In this document: in pieces, positions 1 to 8,110 of the stretch
Position numbering within the stretch: position 1 is the stretch's first letter
Layout of the letters: the number at the start of each line of letters is the position of its first letter
NCBI GenBank assembly: GCA_002718415.1
Contig: PBEM01000004.1
Location: 100,140-164,139 of the forward strand
Length of the DNA stretch: 64,000 nucleotides
DNA from: Chloroflexota bacterium
GTDB lineage: Bacteria; Chloroflexota; Dehalococcoidia; Lucifugimonadales; Lucifugimonadaceae
Reading direction: 5' to 3'
Notes under the pieces: model-generated
Databases searched by the model: none
Told to the model about the DNA's origin: nothing
Seen by the model: the letters and a program-made list of their open reading frames with translations, nothing else
Made by a program: the position numbers and the translations under genes

Positions 1-319
1 CACCGTTTTTCAGTAAATAATCCGTAAATCCTCCTGTAGAAGCACCTACATCTAAACAAATAAAATCCTTTACTGAAAAACCAAAATAATTCATAGCATA
101 TTGTAATTTTTCTCCTCCTCTAGAGACATAGGATTTATTTTTTAGTAAAAGAATATTTGCATCAAAAGATAATATTTGGCCAACCTTAGGGTAATGTTTT
201 TCATCAGGAAGTAGTACTCTACCTGACATAACCAAAGGTAACGATTCTTCTAAGGTATCTACAAAGCCTCTAAGATATAAAGTTTGATCCAAACGTAAAC
301 GAAGATTAAAATTTTTCAA
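1..319 (-). CDS. tlyA: TlyA-family rRNA 2'-O-methyltransferase, N-terminal part (runs off the window)
   Basis: Reading leftward from a TTG at 317-319, about 106 residues are visible before the window edge. An S4-like RNA-binding start (RLDQTLYLRGFVDTLEESLPLVMSGRVLL) leads into VSRGGEKLQYA and then LDVGASTGGFTD, the SAM-binding motif I of the TlyA/FtsJ-like family that methylates 16S and 23S rRNA. The start is chosen because the frame closes at a stop a few codons upstream and no ATG or GTG is available. It is divergent from the UbiA-like gene, with about 50 bp between. Family is secure; substrate specificity is inferred from the family. Confidence 0.85.
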   Translation of the reverse strand, partial: MKNFNLRLRLDQTLYLRGFVDTLEESLPLVMSGRVLLPDEKHYPKVGQILSFDANILLLKNKSYVSRGGEKLQYAMNYFGFSVKDFICLDVGASTGGFTDYLLKNG

Positions 320-370
320 AGTAATAAAATAATGTAATAATAAAACAAATTAAATCAATAACATTTAAAT

Positions 371-1327
371 ATGTATATAAAAATTTTAGCTGTTATACAA
401 ACGCTCCGCATAAGACAATCATTAAAAAATTTATTAGTTCTAGTTCCACTTTTTTTTACAATAAATATATGGTTCAGCTTAGAAGATTTATCAGGTATGT
501 TAAGTATTTTACTAAAAGCTATTTACACTATGTTAGGTTTCTTTTTACTATCCGCATCAGTATATCTCCTAAATGATTCAATTGATATAAATAATGACAA
601 AAAACATCCTTTCAAAAAACATCGACCGATTCCTAAAGGTGATCTTTCTATTTTTTCAGCACGAATATGGGCTATAACGTTTTGTTTATTAGGTAATCTA
701 ATTTGTTATTTAACAAATCCACTATTACTTTCAATAAGTATTTCTTTCACTATATTAAATATTTGTTATTGCATCATCCTAAAAAATATTGTGATAATTG
801 ATGTAATTACTATAGCTATAGGTTTTATTCTTAGAGCTGTAGCGGGTTCTATAGCAATAAATCAATCTAAAATTTTAATAAATGGGAATATAGAAACTCT
901 AGAATTATCAGTATCATCATGGTTATATGTAGTAACTGGACTTGGAGCTTTATTTATAGCTCTGTCAAAAAGACGTGGTGAGTTATTAGGTATGAAAAAT
1001 AACGTTAATAGTACTAGAAAAACTTTGGAACAATACACTATTCCATTTCTAGATAATTTAATAAATATTGTAGCAACAGCTACCTTATTCGCTTACACTT
1101 TATATAGTTTCAGTTACCTTTCACCTAATAATAATCTACCAAGTAATAATTCTATGATGTTGACTATCCCTTTTGTTTACTATGGAATATTTAGGTATCT
1201 TTATTTAATACAGAAAAAACAAATTGGTGAAAAACCTGAAGAAATATTTGTTAATGATTTACCTCTATTAGCTAATATTATTTTATGGTTAATAACTTCA
1301 TCATTAATATTATTATATGCTAGGTGA
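371..1327 (+). CDS. UbiA-superfamily membrane transferase, decaprenyl-phosphate phosphoribosyltransferase-like
   Basis: A 318-residue polytopic membrane protein of the UbiA superfamily. Residues about 66-90 hold the first Asp-rich motif as NDSIDINNDKKHP followed by KKHRPIPKG. The N-D-x2-D-x3-D-x2-HP-x-K-x2-RP pattern is the one found in enzymes that move phosphoribose onto polyprenyl phosphate (DPPR synthase, Rv3806c type) rather than in menaquinone or heme prenyltransferases. An early Arg-x3-Lys-Asn (residues 15-20) also fits. The product would feed pentose-containing cell-surface glycans, but no other gene of such a pathway is in view. It lies 9 bp before the Fe-S oxidoreductase and is probably co-transcribed with it. 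Superfamily is certain, the subfamily is likely. Confidence 0.75.
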   Translation: MYIKILAVIQTLRIRQSLKNLLVLVPLFFTINIWFSLEDLSGMLSILLKAIYTMLGFFLLSASVYLLNDSIDINNDKKHPFKKHRPIPKGDLSIFSARIWAITFCLLGNLICYLTNPLLLSISISFTILNICYCIILKNIVIIDVITIAIGFILRAVAGSIAINQSKILINGNIETLELSVSSWLYVVTGLGALFIALSKRRGELLGMKNNVNSTRKTLEQYTIPFLDNLINIVATATLFAYTLYSFSYLSPNNNLPSNNSMMLTIPFVYYGIFRYLYLIQKKQIGEKPEEIFVNDLPLLANIILWLITSSLILLYAR

Positions 1328-1336
1328 CCTTAAATA

Positions 1337-3379
1337 ATGTTTGAGCTACCAGGTAGACCCGACTTTTGGAATATCGGATATCCTTTATTTGGTATATTAG
1401 TTTATCTTTCTGCGCCTATTTGTATAGCGTTTATTTCTTACGGAATAATAAGAAGAATAAAATTATGGAAAATAGGAACAAAAACATTAGAAGACAAAAA
1501 ATATTTAAAAAGAATATCCAGATTCTCTAAAGAAATTTCAATAGGATTATTAACACATAAAAAATTTTCTAGAAAAAGACACATGTATCCAACAATTATG
1601 CATCTGTCGATTTTCTGGGGTTTTCTTATTCTATTTATAGCTACTACTATTGGAGCAATTGAATTTAATTTCCATAAATATTTTGGAATTATTTTCCCTA
1701 CTGCTCCCTACCGAGTAGAATTAGGACTAATTTGGGATATCGGTGGAATAATAGCTACTATAGGAATTGGAATGGCTGTTTGGAGAAGGTATGTGATAAA
1801 ACCATCAAGATTGAATACTATGTTGGATGATACTATGATACTAAGTATCCTATCACTTTTAATATTATCTGGTTTTATTCTAGAAGGACTAAGAATAGGA
1901 GCTACAGAACTTAATCCATCTTCAGATTTATATAATCCCGTAAATGCTAAATGGTCAATTATTGGTTGGTTATTCGCTAAATTTTTAATTCTAATAAAAA
2001 TTCCTACTCCTATAATGGAGATACTCCATAAATCTTTTTGGTGGTCTCATGCAATTTTATTTACTGCAGGATTATCATATGGAGCTATTAAATTTAGTCA
2101 TATCTCACATATGTATATAACTCCACTAAACATGTTTTTTAGATCTTTCAGAAAAACAGGTGAACTAAAACCAATGGGAAACTTTGAAAATCTTGAATCC
2201 TTTGGAGCGCGTTCACTTAAAGATTTTTCTTGGAACGAATTAATGGCATATGATTCATGTACAAATTGTGGGAGATGTGAAGAGATGTGTCCTGCATGGA
2301 ATACTGGAAAGCCTTTATCTCCTAGAAAAGTAATGCAGGATATGAGAAAACATATGGAAGATAATTTAATCTCATCAAATTCTGCTATTACTGATGAAAT
2401 AATTGAAGAGGAGGTTGTTTGGTCATGTTTAACATGCGGAGCATGCATAGACATTTGTCCTGTAAATATTAACCAAGTAGATACCATCGTAGAATTGAGA
2501 AGGTATCTCACCTTAGAAAAAACATCTATACCAGATTCTGCACAAACTGTACTGGAAAATATAGAACAAAGAGGTCATCCTTGGAAAGGTACAGAATATT
2601 CTAGAACATCTTGGATGGATGGTCTCAATATTAAAACAATAGATGAACATCCAAAAGCTGAAATACTTTTTTGGGTCGGATGTACTGGATCTATGACTGA
2701 AAGAGGAATCGAAAGTACTAGATCTATGGCAAAAGTATTACAAAAAGCTGGAATAGATTTTGCAGTATTAGGAAATAAAGAAACATGTACAGGTGACCCT
2801 GCTAGAAGAATGGGTAATGAATATCTATTTCAAATGAAAGCACAAGAGAATATTTCTACTTTTGAAACATATAGTATAAAAAAGATTATAACTACATGCC
2901 CTCACTGTTTTAATAATATAAAAAATGAATACCCTCAATTAGGTGGAAACTATGAAGTCCAACATTACACTTCGTTTGTAGGAGAATTAATTAAAGAAGG
3001 GAAGTTAAATCCTAAAATAGCATTTAATTCAAAAAAATTCACTTATCACGATTCATGTTACTTAGGAAGACATAATGAATTAATTTCAGAGCCAAGAAAG
3101 ATAATAAGTTCAATATCAGGATTAAATTTCGTAGAAATTGAAAATAATAAAAATCAAAGTGCTTGTTGTGGAGCAGGGGGAGGTAGAATTTGGATGGAGG
3201 AGAAAGGTAAAAAGATCAATCATAAAAGAATCGAAGACTTTATAGAAACTGGCGCTGACACTTTGTTAGTTTCATGCGGGTTTTGCGTCCAAATGATGGA
3301 TGAAGGTATTGCATCTAATAATAAAATTAAAGGTAAAAATACTATGGATTTAATTACATTATTAGATAAATCTACCTAA
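1337..3379 (+). CDS. Membrane Fe-S oxidoreductase, EtfD/HdrD-like
   Basis: This 680-residue fusion has an N-terminal membrane part (residues about 10-270) with several His residues placed like the cytochrome b subunit NarI/HdrE (MHLSIFWGF, WWSHAILF). Two 4Fe-4S motifs follow: CTNCGRCEEMCP near residue 308 and CLTCGACIDICP near residue 364. Two CCG-type domains come last (TCTGDPARR near 483, CPHC near 520, CCGAGGG near 608, SCGFC near 645). This is the layout of HdrD-like proteins, including mycobacterial EtfD, which passes electrons from electron-transfer flavoprotein to menaquinone. That role is inferred; no etfAB is in the window. The shadow reading frame on the other strand is not a gene. 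Confidence 0.8.
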   Translation: MFELPGRPDFWNIGYPLFGILVYLSAPICIAFISYGIIRRIKLWKIGTKTLEDKKYLKRISRFSKEISIGLLTHKKFSRKRHMYPTIMHLSIFWGFLILFIATTIGAIEFNFHKYFGIIFPTAPYRVELGLIWDIGGIIATIGIGMAVWRRYVIKPSRLNTMLDDTMILSILSLLILSGFILEGLRIGATELNPSSDLYNPVNAKWSIIGWLFAKFLILIKIPTPIMEILHKSFWWSHAILFTAGLSYGAIKFSHISHMYITPLNMFFRSFRKTGELKPMGNFENLESFGARSLKDFSWNELMAYDSCTNCGRCEEMCPAWNTGKPLSPRKVMQDMRKHMEDNLISSNSAITDEIIEEEVVWSCLTCGACIDICPVNINQVDTIVELRRYLTLEKTSIPDSAQTVLENIEQRGHPWKGTEYSRTSWMDGLNIKTIDEHPKAEILFWVGCTGSMTERGIESTRSMAKVLQKAGIDFAVLGNKETCTGDPARRMGNEYLFQMKAQENISTFETYSIKKIITTCPHCFNNIKNEYPQLGGNYEVQHYTSFVGELIKEGKLNPKIAFNSKKFTYHDSCYLGRHNELISEPRKIISSISGLNFVEIENNKNQSACCGAGGGRIWMEEKGKKINHKRIEDFIETGADTLLVSCGFCVQMMDEGIASNNKIKGKNTMDLITLLDKST

Positions 3380-3401
3380 AGATTATTTATCCCAAAATAA
3401 A

Positions 3402-4253
3402 TTAATCGATTTTAGAAATCTTATTTATTATTTCTGAAGATCTAAAAGAATTACAAAAACCATAGGATTCTATTGAAAGTGCCGCTGCTGCAGAGGCATA
3501 ATTTCCAGCTTCAATAATTGAAGATCCAGAATATAGTTTTATTGCCATTGCAGCAGCCCAAATATCTCCAGCACCTGTGGGATCCACAACATCTGGTACT
3601 TTAATTGCAGAAATATTAAATTCATCTCCATTATCGCAAAATATATTAGCTCCATCTGATGATTTTGTTATGCAAATTATTTTTGCCCAGCCTAAAAGTA
3701 ATTCTTTAGACAAATTTTTGGATTCTTCTTCAGATAAAACCATTAAATCCCATTTCTTATTAAATTCGTTATTTGCCATATGGCTAATTATTTCTATAAT
3801 TCCATCATCACTCCATCTTCTAAACCAACCTTGAGGAACTATATATGAAAAATCTGCTTGAAACCAATTAATTGAATCCTTTGGAATTTCATGTAAAACA
3901 GGACCAGCAAAAAAAATTTTAGGTTTTTTCCATTCTTTAGGAATTATCTGTTGAGGTATTTTATTAGAATGTAATAATAATGCCTGATTTCTTTCTTCCA
4001 AATTATAAGTATTCATAAATGTTGTAGTATTTTCACTTGGATAAATAATTGTTTTGGTATCTGGTAATAAAATTTCTATGTCATAATCCTTTCCACAAGA
4101 AGTTACAATACCAGGATTCATTTGATGATCTGAAGCTAACTTAGATGAATAAGCAACGGCTCCACCAGGATTTTTTAAATAAGTTCCATCTCCGTAATCA
4201 TTAATATCGAAAGAAAGTAAACCTAAAGAAATAAAATCAGGAGAATTATACAA
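3402..4253 (-). CDS. PfkB-family carbohydrate kinase
   Basis: A 283-residue protein with the C-terminal PfkB signature DPTGAGDIWAAAMA (GAGD at about 227-230, the last Asp being the predicted catalytic base) and a short N-terminal substrate lobe including GGAVAYSSKLASDH. The family phosphorylates sugars or nucleosides with ATP; the substrate cannot be told from the sequence. It is slightly shorter than ribokinase (about 305). It is the last gene of the rpmH-rnpA-yidD-yidC-khpB run, only 4 bp after khpB, an unusual place for a sugar kinase. It ends 22 bp from the convergent Fe-S oxidoreductase gene. Confidence 0.85.
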   Translation of the reverse strand: MYNSPDFISLGLLSFDINDYGDGTYLKNPGGAVAYSSKLASDHQMNPGIVTSCGKDYDIEILLPDTKTIIYPSENTTTFMNTYNLEERNQALLLHSNKIPQQIIPKEWKKPKIFFAGPVLHEIPKDSINWFQADFSYIVPQGWFRRWSDDGIIEIISHMANNEFNKKWDLMVLSEEESKNLSKELLLGWAKIICITKSSDGANIFCDNGDEFNISAIKVPDVVDPTGAGDIWAAAMAIKLYSGSSIIEAGNYASAAAALSIESYGFCNSFRSSEIINKISKID

Positions 4254-4257
4254 CTAT

Positions 4258-5052
4258 TTAATCTTCAGGAAAAATAGTGATTCTTCTTCTATTACCTTTA
4301 CCTCGAGATTCAGTAACTATTCTAGAATTCCTTGATAAAGATTGATGTACTATTTTTCTTTCATTTGGAGGCATTGGATCCAATTCAATTGGTTCATTTA
4401 GATCTATCACTCTTTTGGCAGTCTTATGTGCTAAATTTTTTATAAAACGATACCTTCTATCTCTATAGCCTTGTATATCAATATAAACATTTGTTTGTCT
4501 TTCCAGTTGTCGCTTAGAAATCATTCTTACTAAAAATTGTAATGATCTTAAAGTTTCACCCCTCCTACCAATTAACAATCCTGAATCTTCTCCATCAATT
4601 TCAAAAATTAAAGATTCTGATTCTTCTTCACGAATATATGTCTCAGCAACAACTCCCATTGCTCCTAGAAAATAATCTAATAATTCACCAATAAGTTTCT
4701 CGGCCTCTTCATCTTTTTCATATTTATTATTACTTTCAAATTTATTGGACGATTTATTTTCAGAAATTTTATTTTTTTCAGAAGAAGAATCATTTTTACG
4801 TGTCTTTCTATTCCGGTTTATCTTTTTGGAAACTTTGTTTTTAGAAATAACTTCATCAGCAAAAGGTTCCCCATTAGAAAGAGAAACTTCAATTTCGGCA
4901 TGTTCTCCTCCAAATCCTAAAATTCCTGATCTTCCAGGGTTTATTACCTTTATATCAAGATCTTCCAGTTCTACGCCTATTTCCTGAAGAGCCGCGCCTG
5001 TTGCTTCGTCTACGTCTTTTCCTGTGAATATCTTCACCATGATTATCACCAT
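4258..5052 (-). CDS. khpB: KhpB/Jag RNA-binding protein (Jag-N, KH and R3H domains)
   Basis: A 264-residue homologue of Jag/KhpB (SpoIIIJ-associated protein), which binds RNA and affects cell elongation and division. The N-terminal Jag-N domain reads KDVDEATGAALQEIGVELED...RSGILGFGGEHAEIEV. A long Ser/Lys/Asn-rich linker follows (about 75-115), then a KH-like segment containing GLLIGRRGETLRSLQ and a C-terminal R3H domain with RDRRYRFIKNLAHKTA and MPPNERKIVHQSL. The usual family start would be the second Met (MVKIFTGKDVD, from 5040). The first 86-98 bases overlap the 3' end of yidC in another frame, so the two are translationally coupled. Confidence 0.9.
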   Translation of the reverse strand: MVIIMVKIFTGKDVDEATGAALQEIGVELEDLDIKVINPGRSGILGFGGEHAEIEVSLSNGEPFADEVISKNKVSKKINRNRKTRKNDSSSEKNKISENKSSNKFESNNKYEKDEEAEKLIGELLDYFLGAMGVVAETYIREEESESLIFEIDGEDSGLLIGRRGETLRSLQFLVRMISKRQLERQTNVYIDIQGYRDRRYRFIKNLAHKTAKRVIDLNEPIELDPMPPNERKIVHQSLSRNSRIVTESRGKGNRRRITIFPED

Positions 5053-5917
5053 CCTTTGTATTTAAACTAGTTTCTTTACTAGTAGTTTTTAAATCATTTT
5101 GTTCAATATCAGTATTTTGTTCAATATTATTATTTTGTCCAAGATTTATGAAAGAAAAATTTTTAAACATATCTTTACCTGAAATAAAATATTGTATAAC
5201 TATCCCAACTAAATTTGAGAATAAAATATAAATTGCCAATCCTGAAGGAAATTGCCAAGTAAACACTCCGAACATTATTGGCATCATCCATAGCATCATT
5301 TGATTAGTTTGCCTTTGTCTTGGGTCAGTCGATGGAACAGTGGTCATCTTTTGCATTAACCACATAGATGCACCTACTAAAATGGGTAGTCCAAAGTTCC
5401 ATGGCATTACCGCTGAAGAAACTAGATCTGCAAGATCAATAGAAGAAAGAAAAATGCTACTGAGAGGTATGGATGATATACCAGGATTCCAAGAATAAAT
5501 CAAAACTGATAAATCCGATAATCCTTCTGGTGTTGGGGGAATTGTTTTTATAATTGCTCTGTATAAACCTATCCATATAGGCATTTGTATAAACATTGGA
5601 CCAAGGCAGCCTATAGGACTAACTCCTGCCTCTTTATACAATCCCATCGTTTCTTGAGATAATTTACGTCTATTTTCTTGTGTTTTTTTGTCTTTATATT
5701 TTTCCTGTAATGCTTTCATCCTTGGTTGTATAACTTGCATTTTTTTCATTTGTGTATACTGTCTAACAGTTAAAGGAATCATTAATAATCTTATAATCAC
5801 AGTAAATACGATAATTGATAATCCAAAACTGCCAAATAGAAAATAATAAAAAAATACGAGACTATTTATCATAGGTCGCATAATAATTTCTGTCCATAAA
5901 AGTCCAAAAATTTCCAT
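4955..5917 (-). CDS. yidC: Membrane protein insertase YidC (Oxa1-like)
   Basis: A 320-residue insertase that places membrane proteins into the bilayer with or without SecYEG. It has the short form without the large periplasmic domain of Proteobacteria. The first conserved membrane segment (about 26-49, FGLSIIVFTVIIRLLMIPL) carries the conserved Arg at residue 43. A cytoplasmic coiled loop follows (VRQYTQMKKMQVIQPRMKALQEKYK), then GCLGPMFIQMPIWIGLYRAI and the later membrane segments. No lipobox is seen at the N-terminus. The last 30 or so residues are a basic tail rich in Arg, like those of Oxa1/YidC2 that touch the ribosome. That tail is encoded over the start of khpB in a different frame. 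Confidence 0.92.
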   Translation of the reverse strand: MEIFGLLWTEIIMRPMINSLVFFYYFLFGSFGLSIIVFTVIIRLLMIPLTVRQYTQMKKMQVIQPRMKALQEKYKDKKTQENRRKLSQETMGLYKEAGVSPIGCLGPMFIQMPIWIGLYRAIIKTIPPTPEGLSDLSVLIYSWNPGISSIPLSSIFLSSIDLADLVSSAVMPWNFGLPILVGASMWLMQKMTTVPSTDPRQRQTNQMMLWMMPIMFGVFTWQFPSGLAIYILFSNLVGIVIQYFISGKDMFKNFSFINLGQNNNIEQNTDIEQNDLKTTSKETSLNTKDGDNHGEDIHRKRRRRSNRRGSSGNRRRTGRS

Positions 5918-5947
5918 ATTAAAAATTCCACCTTTTATTTAAATGGT

Positions 5948-7168
5948 TCAGCATGATTTACCTTCTATTAAATCTGTACAACCTCTTAATGACATATCTA
6001 AAGTAGAAAACCAAAATATTTTTCCATCTAAGGTATGTGCATACAACAAATCTTCATATAAAACTGGAGATGATTTAATTGGTAAATCCGTAGAAAAAAT
6101 TCCTGTTTGTTTACCATCAAATAAAGATAAAGAAAAAATATTTTTATCGGCTGAAGGAACAGCTAAAGATTTTTGAGTTACATCTCCTCTTTTCCTATCA
6201 AAAACTACAGGAGAACCTATTACTTTAGTATCTAATTCAACCTCCCACCTTTGGTTACCATTTACATTATCAATTGCATATACATGTCCAGATAATGTAG
6301 AAACATATATTATATCTTCATCAATAATTGGAGCAGCCCATACCCAATTATCGGTTTCAAACACCCATTCTTGCTTTGCAGGAAAATCTATACCTGAAAA
6401 TCTGGATTGAGTAGATAATTTAATTACTCTATTACCAAAATCTCCAAATATTATGGAATCACCGTCGATAAACAACCCGCCTGCAATTGCTCTACCTGTA
6501 TTATATGTCCAAAGTATTCTTGATTCTGGATTAATACTATATTCACTTAAATCTTCTAGATCTATTGCATATATTGATCCATTTAAGGTTCCTAAATATG
6601 CGGTTTTTTTATTTTCATTTATATATATACCACTCCAAGACTCTCCATCCAAAGGAATTTCCCAAGTGGTAAAACCAGATTTACGATCAATAGAAATTAA
6701 TATCCCCTTTGGACTATCGTTCAACTCTGAATTCTTAGGACCCAAAGCCACTAATAACATGTCATCTAGTACTGCTATATTCCCTACCACTCTGCCATCA
6801 ACAGGTATATATTGACCTCCCCAATATGGCATTGCATCTTCTTCATTAACAGCAAAAACCTTACCAGAACAATCTCCTCCTCTACAAGTATATGAAGAAC
6901 CATATATTATATTCTCATATAATTTAACAGAGCCATAAATTGCACCTAAATTTTCATCTCTAGGATATTTCCAATTTGGATTATAAAAACCGTTATCCAA
7001 ATTAATTTTATGTAAATATCCATCTTTACTAGCAATAACCATATTATCGTTTGTAATTATTGGTTGAGACCAGCCTCCTTCAGGATTAAGATCATTCATA
7101 CAACTAGATAAAAAGATAGAAGAAAAAATCAATAGTATGAAAAAATATTTATTCATTATTTTTTCCAT
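5948..7168 (-). CDS. PQQ-like beta-propeller lipoprotein
   Basis: A 406-residue predicted lipoprotein. A short basic start and hydrophobic stretch end in the lipobox LSSC (Cys about residue 23). The body consists of repeated propeller blades of the PQQ/BamB type: GWSQPIITNDNMVIASKDGYLHKIN, IYINENKKTAYLGTLNGSIYAID, AAPIIDEDIIYVSTLSGHVYAID and SPVLYEDLLYAHTLDGKIFWF. BamB, the best-known member, helps outer-membrane protein assembly; others bind quinone cofactors. Its place between yidD and yidC suggests a role in envelope or membrane protein biogenesis, but the function is unknown. ATG at 7168 is kept because GAGGTG sits 9 bases upstream; it overlaps yidD by 20 bp. Two Cys pairs near CRGGDC and CTD...SC may form disulfides. 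Confidence 0.8.
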   Translation of the reverse strand: MEKIMNKYFFILLIFSSIFLSSCMNDLNPEGGWSQPIITNDNMVIASKDGYLHKINLDNGFYNPNWKYPRDENLGAIYGSVKLYENIIYGSSYTCRGGDCSGKVFAVNEEDAMPYWGGQYIPVDGRVVGNIAVLDDMLLVALGPKNSELNDSPKGILISIDRKSGFTTWEIPLDGESWSGIYINENKKTAYLGTLNGSIYAIDLEDLSEYSINPESRILWTYNTGRAIAGGLFIDGDSIIFGDFGNRVIKLSTQSRFSGIDFPAKQEWVFETDNWVWAAPIIDEDIIYVSTLSGHVYAIDNVNGNQRWEVELDTKVIGSPVVFDRKRGDVTQKSLAVPSADKNIFSLSLFDGKQTGIFSTDLPIKSSPVLYEDLLYAHTLDGKIFWFSTLDMSLRGCTDLIEGKSC

Positions 7169-7403
7169 TATTTACTTCACCTCTATAGTTTATACCTCTT
7201 ACCGGATCATACCCTCCTGAAAACAAAGGATTACATTTAGCTATTCTAACGAAAATTAAAAAAGTAGCTTTATATATTTTATATTCATGTAATGCATCTA
7301 AAGCATAAGAAGAACAACTAGGAGAATACCTGCATTGAGAACTAAGATATGGTGAAATTATTTTTTTGTAAAAATAAATGATTTTTATTAATAATTGATT
7401 CAT
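7149..7403 (-). CDS. yidD: Membrane protein insertion efficiency factor YidD
   Basis: An 84-residue protein with the family core: an amphipathic start (IIYFYKKIISPYL), the three-Cys motif CRYSPSCSSYALDALHEY and CNPLFSGGYDPV near the C-terminus. YidD is a small inner-face membrane protein that helps YidC-dependent insertion. It stands between rnpA (8 bp gap) and the propeller lipoprotein (20 bp overlap), as expected for the rpmH-rnpA-yidD-yidC order. Length and motifs are typical. Confidence 0.95.
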   Translation of the reverse strand: MNQLLIKIIYFYKKIISPYLSSQCRYSPSCSSYALDALHEYKIYKATFLIFVRIAKCNPLFSGGYDPVRGINYRGEVNNGKNNE

Positions 7404-7411
7404 TAATATAA

Positions 7412-7747
7412 CTAAGAAAGCACTCCATTAATTGTAAGAATATTCTTTAGATCAAAAAAAATTTGGTTAAATGTGCGATTTACTATTGAAGGCTTAGCAC
7501 TTATAAATATAATCCATCCTTGATCAGGTAAAATTTTTTTTACTATTTCTTTTAACCTTCTCCTAATTAAATTACGTTTAACGGAATTCCCAACTTTTTT
7601 ACTTACAGAAAATCCAACAATACTATCAAATTGTTTGTTGGGCTTAATCCAAATTGTCATTATTGTAGATGAATGCCTACTTCCTTGAGAAAAGATTTTC
7701 TCAAAATCACTAGGTCTACTCATCATTTGTGACCTATTTAAATTCAT
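7412..7747 (-). CDS. rnpA: Ribonuclease P protein component
   Basis: A 111-residue basic protein that joins the RNase P RNA to process tRNA 5' ends. It shows the start LNRSQMMSRPSDFEKIFSQGSR, the central VGFSVSKKVGNSVKRNLIRRRLKEIVKK (the RNR-type signature) and the C-terminal DQGWIIFISAKPSI. It is preceded 8 bp upstream by rpmH in the same direction, the standard bacterial pairing. The RNase P RNA gene itself is not seen in this window. Confidence 0.95.
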   Translation of the reverse strand: MNLNRSQMMSRPSDFEKIFSQGSRHSSTIMTIWIKPNKQFDSIVGFSVSKKVGNSVKRNLIRRRLKEIVKKILPDQGWIIFISAKPSIVNRTFNQIFFDLKNILTINGVLS

Positions 7748-7755
7748 AAAATTAT

Positions 7756-7893
7756 TTAAACTGTTAAAACAGCTCGACCTTTTTGGCGTCTACGAGCTAG
7801 TACAGCACGACCTCCTACTGTTTTCATCCTAGATCGAAAGCCATGAACCCTAGCACGACGTCTTTTTTTAGGTTGATAAGTTCTTTTCGGCAT
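7756..7893 (-). CDS. rpmH: Ribosomal protein bL34
   Basis: A 45-residue very basic protein. It starts [20 protein letters not shown] and ends with [20 protein letters not shown], a complete match to bL34, a component of the large ribosomal subunit near the exit tunnel. It begins the minus-strand operon that continues with rnpA. A TATAAT element about 70 bp upstream (7963-7968 on the minus strand) could be its -10 box, though no good -35 is seen. The local DNA is more GC-rich than its neighbours because of the Arg codons. Confidence 0.97.
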   Translation of the reverse strand: MPKRTYQPKKRRRARVHGFRSRMKTVGGRAVLARRRQKGRAVLTV

Positions 7894-8110
7894 TGTATAA
7901 AGATTCTTTCAATTGTCTATTTATCATAAGAATAAAAAAGGAAATATTACTAAACGGAAAATATTATATAACAATAATACGTCTTAATTTAAAAAATAGA
8001 TACAAAAAAAATCCCCCTGCTAAAGACATATTAAAATAAAAATCATAGAATTGATAGATTCGTTTTTTTTTATACATAGGGAAATTAAATCTTGGAAAGC
8101 GAGTCAGTAT

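Noticed and set aside
2098-2511. Long open frame on the minus strand inside the EtfD-like gene
   Set aside because: It is antisense to conserved Fe-S motifs and its product has no recognisable pattern; it is a shadow of the real gene.
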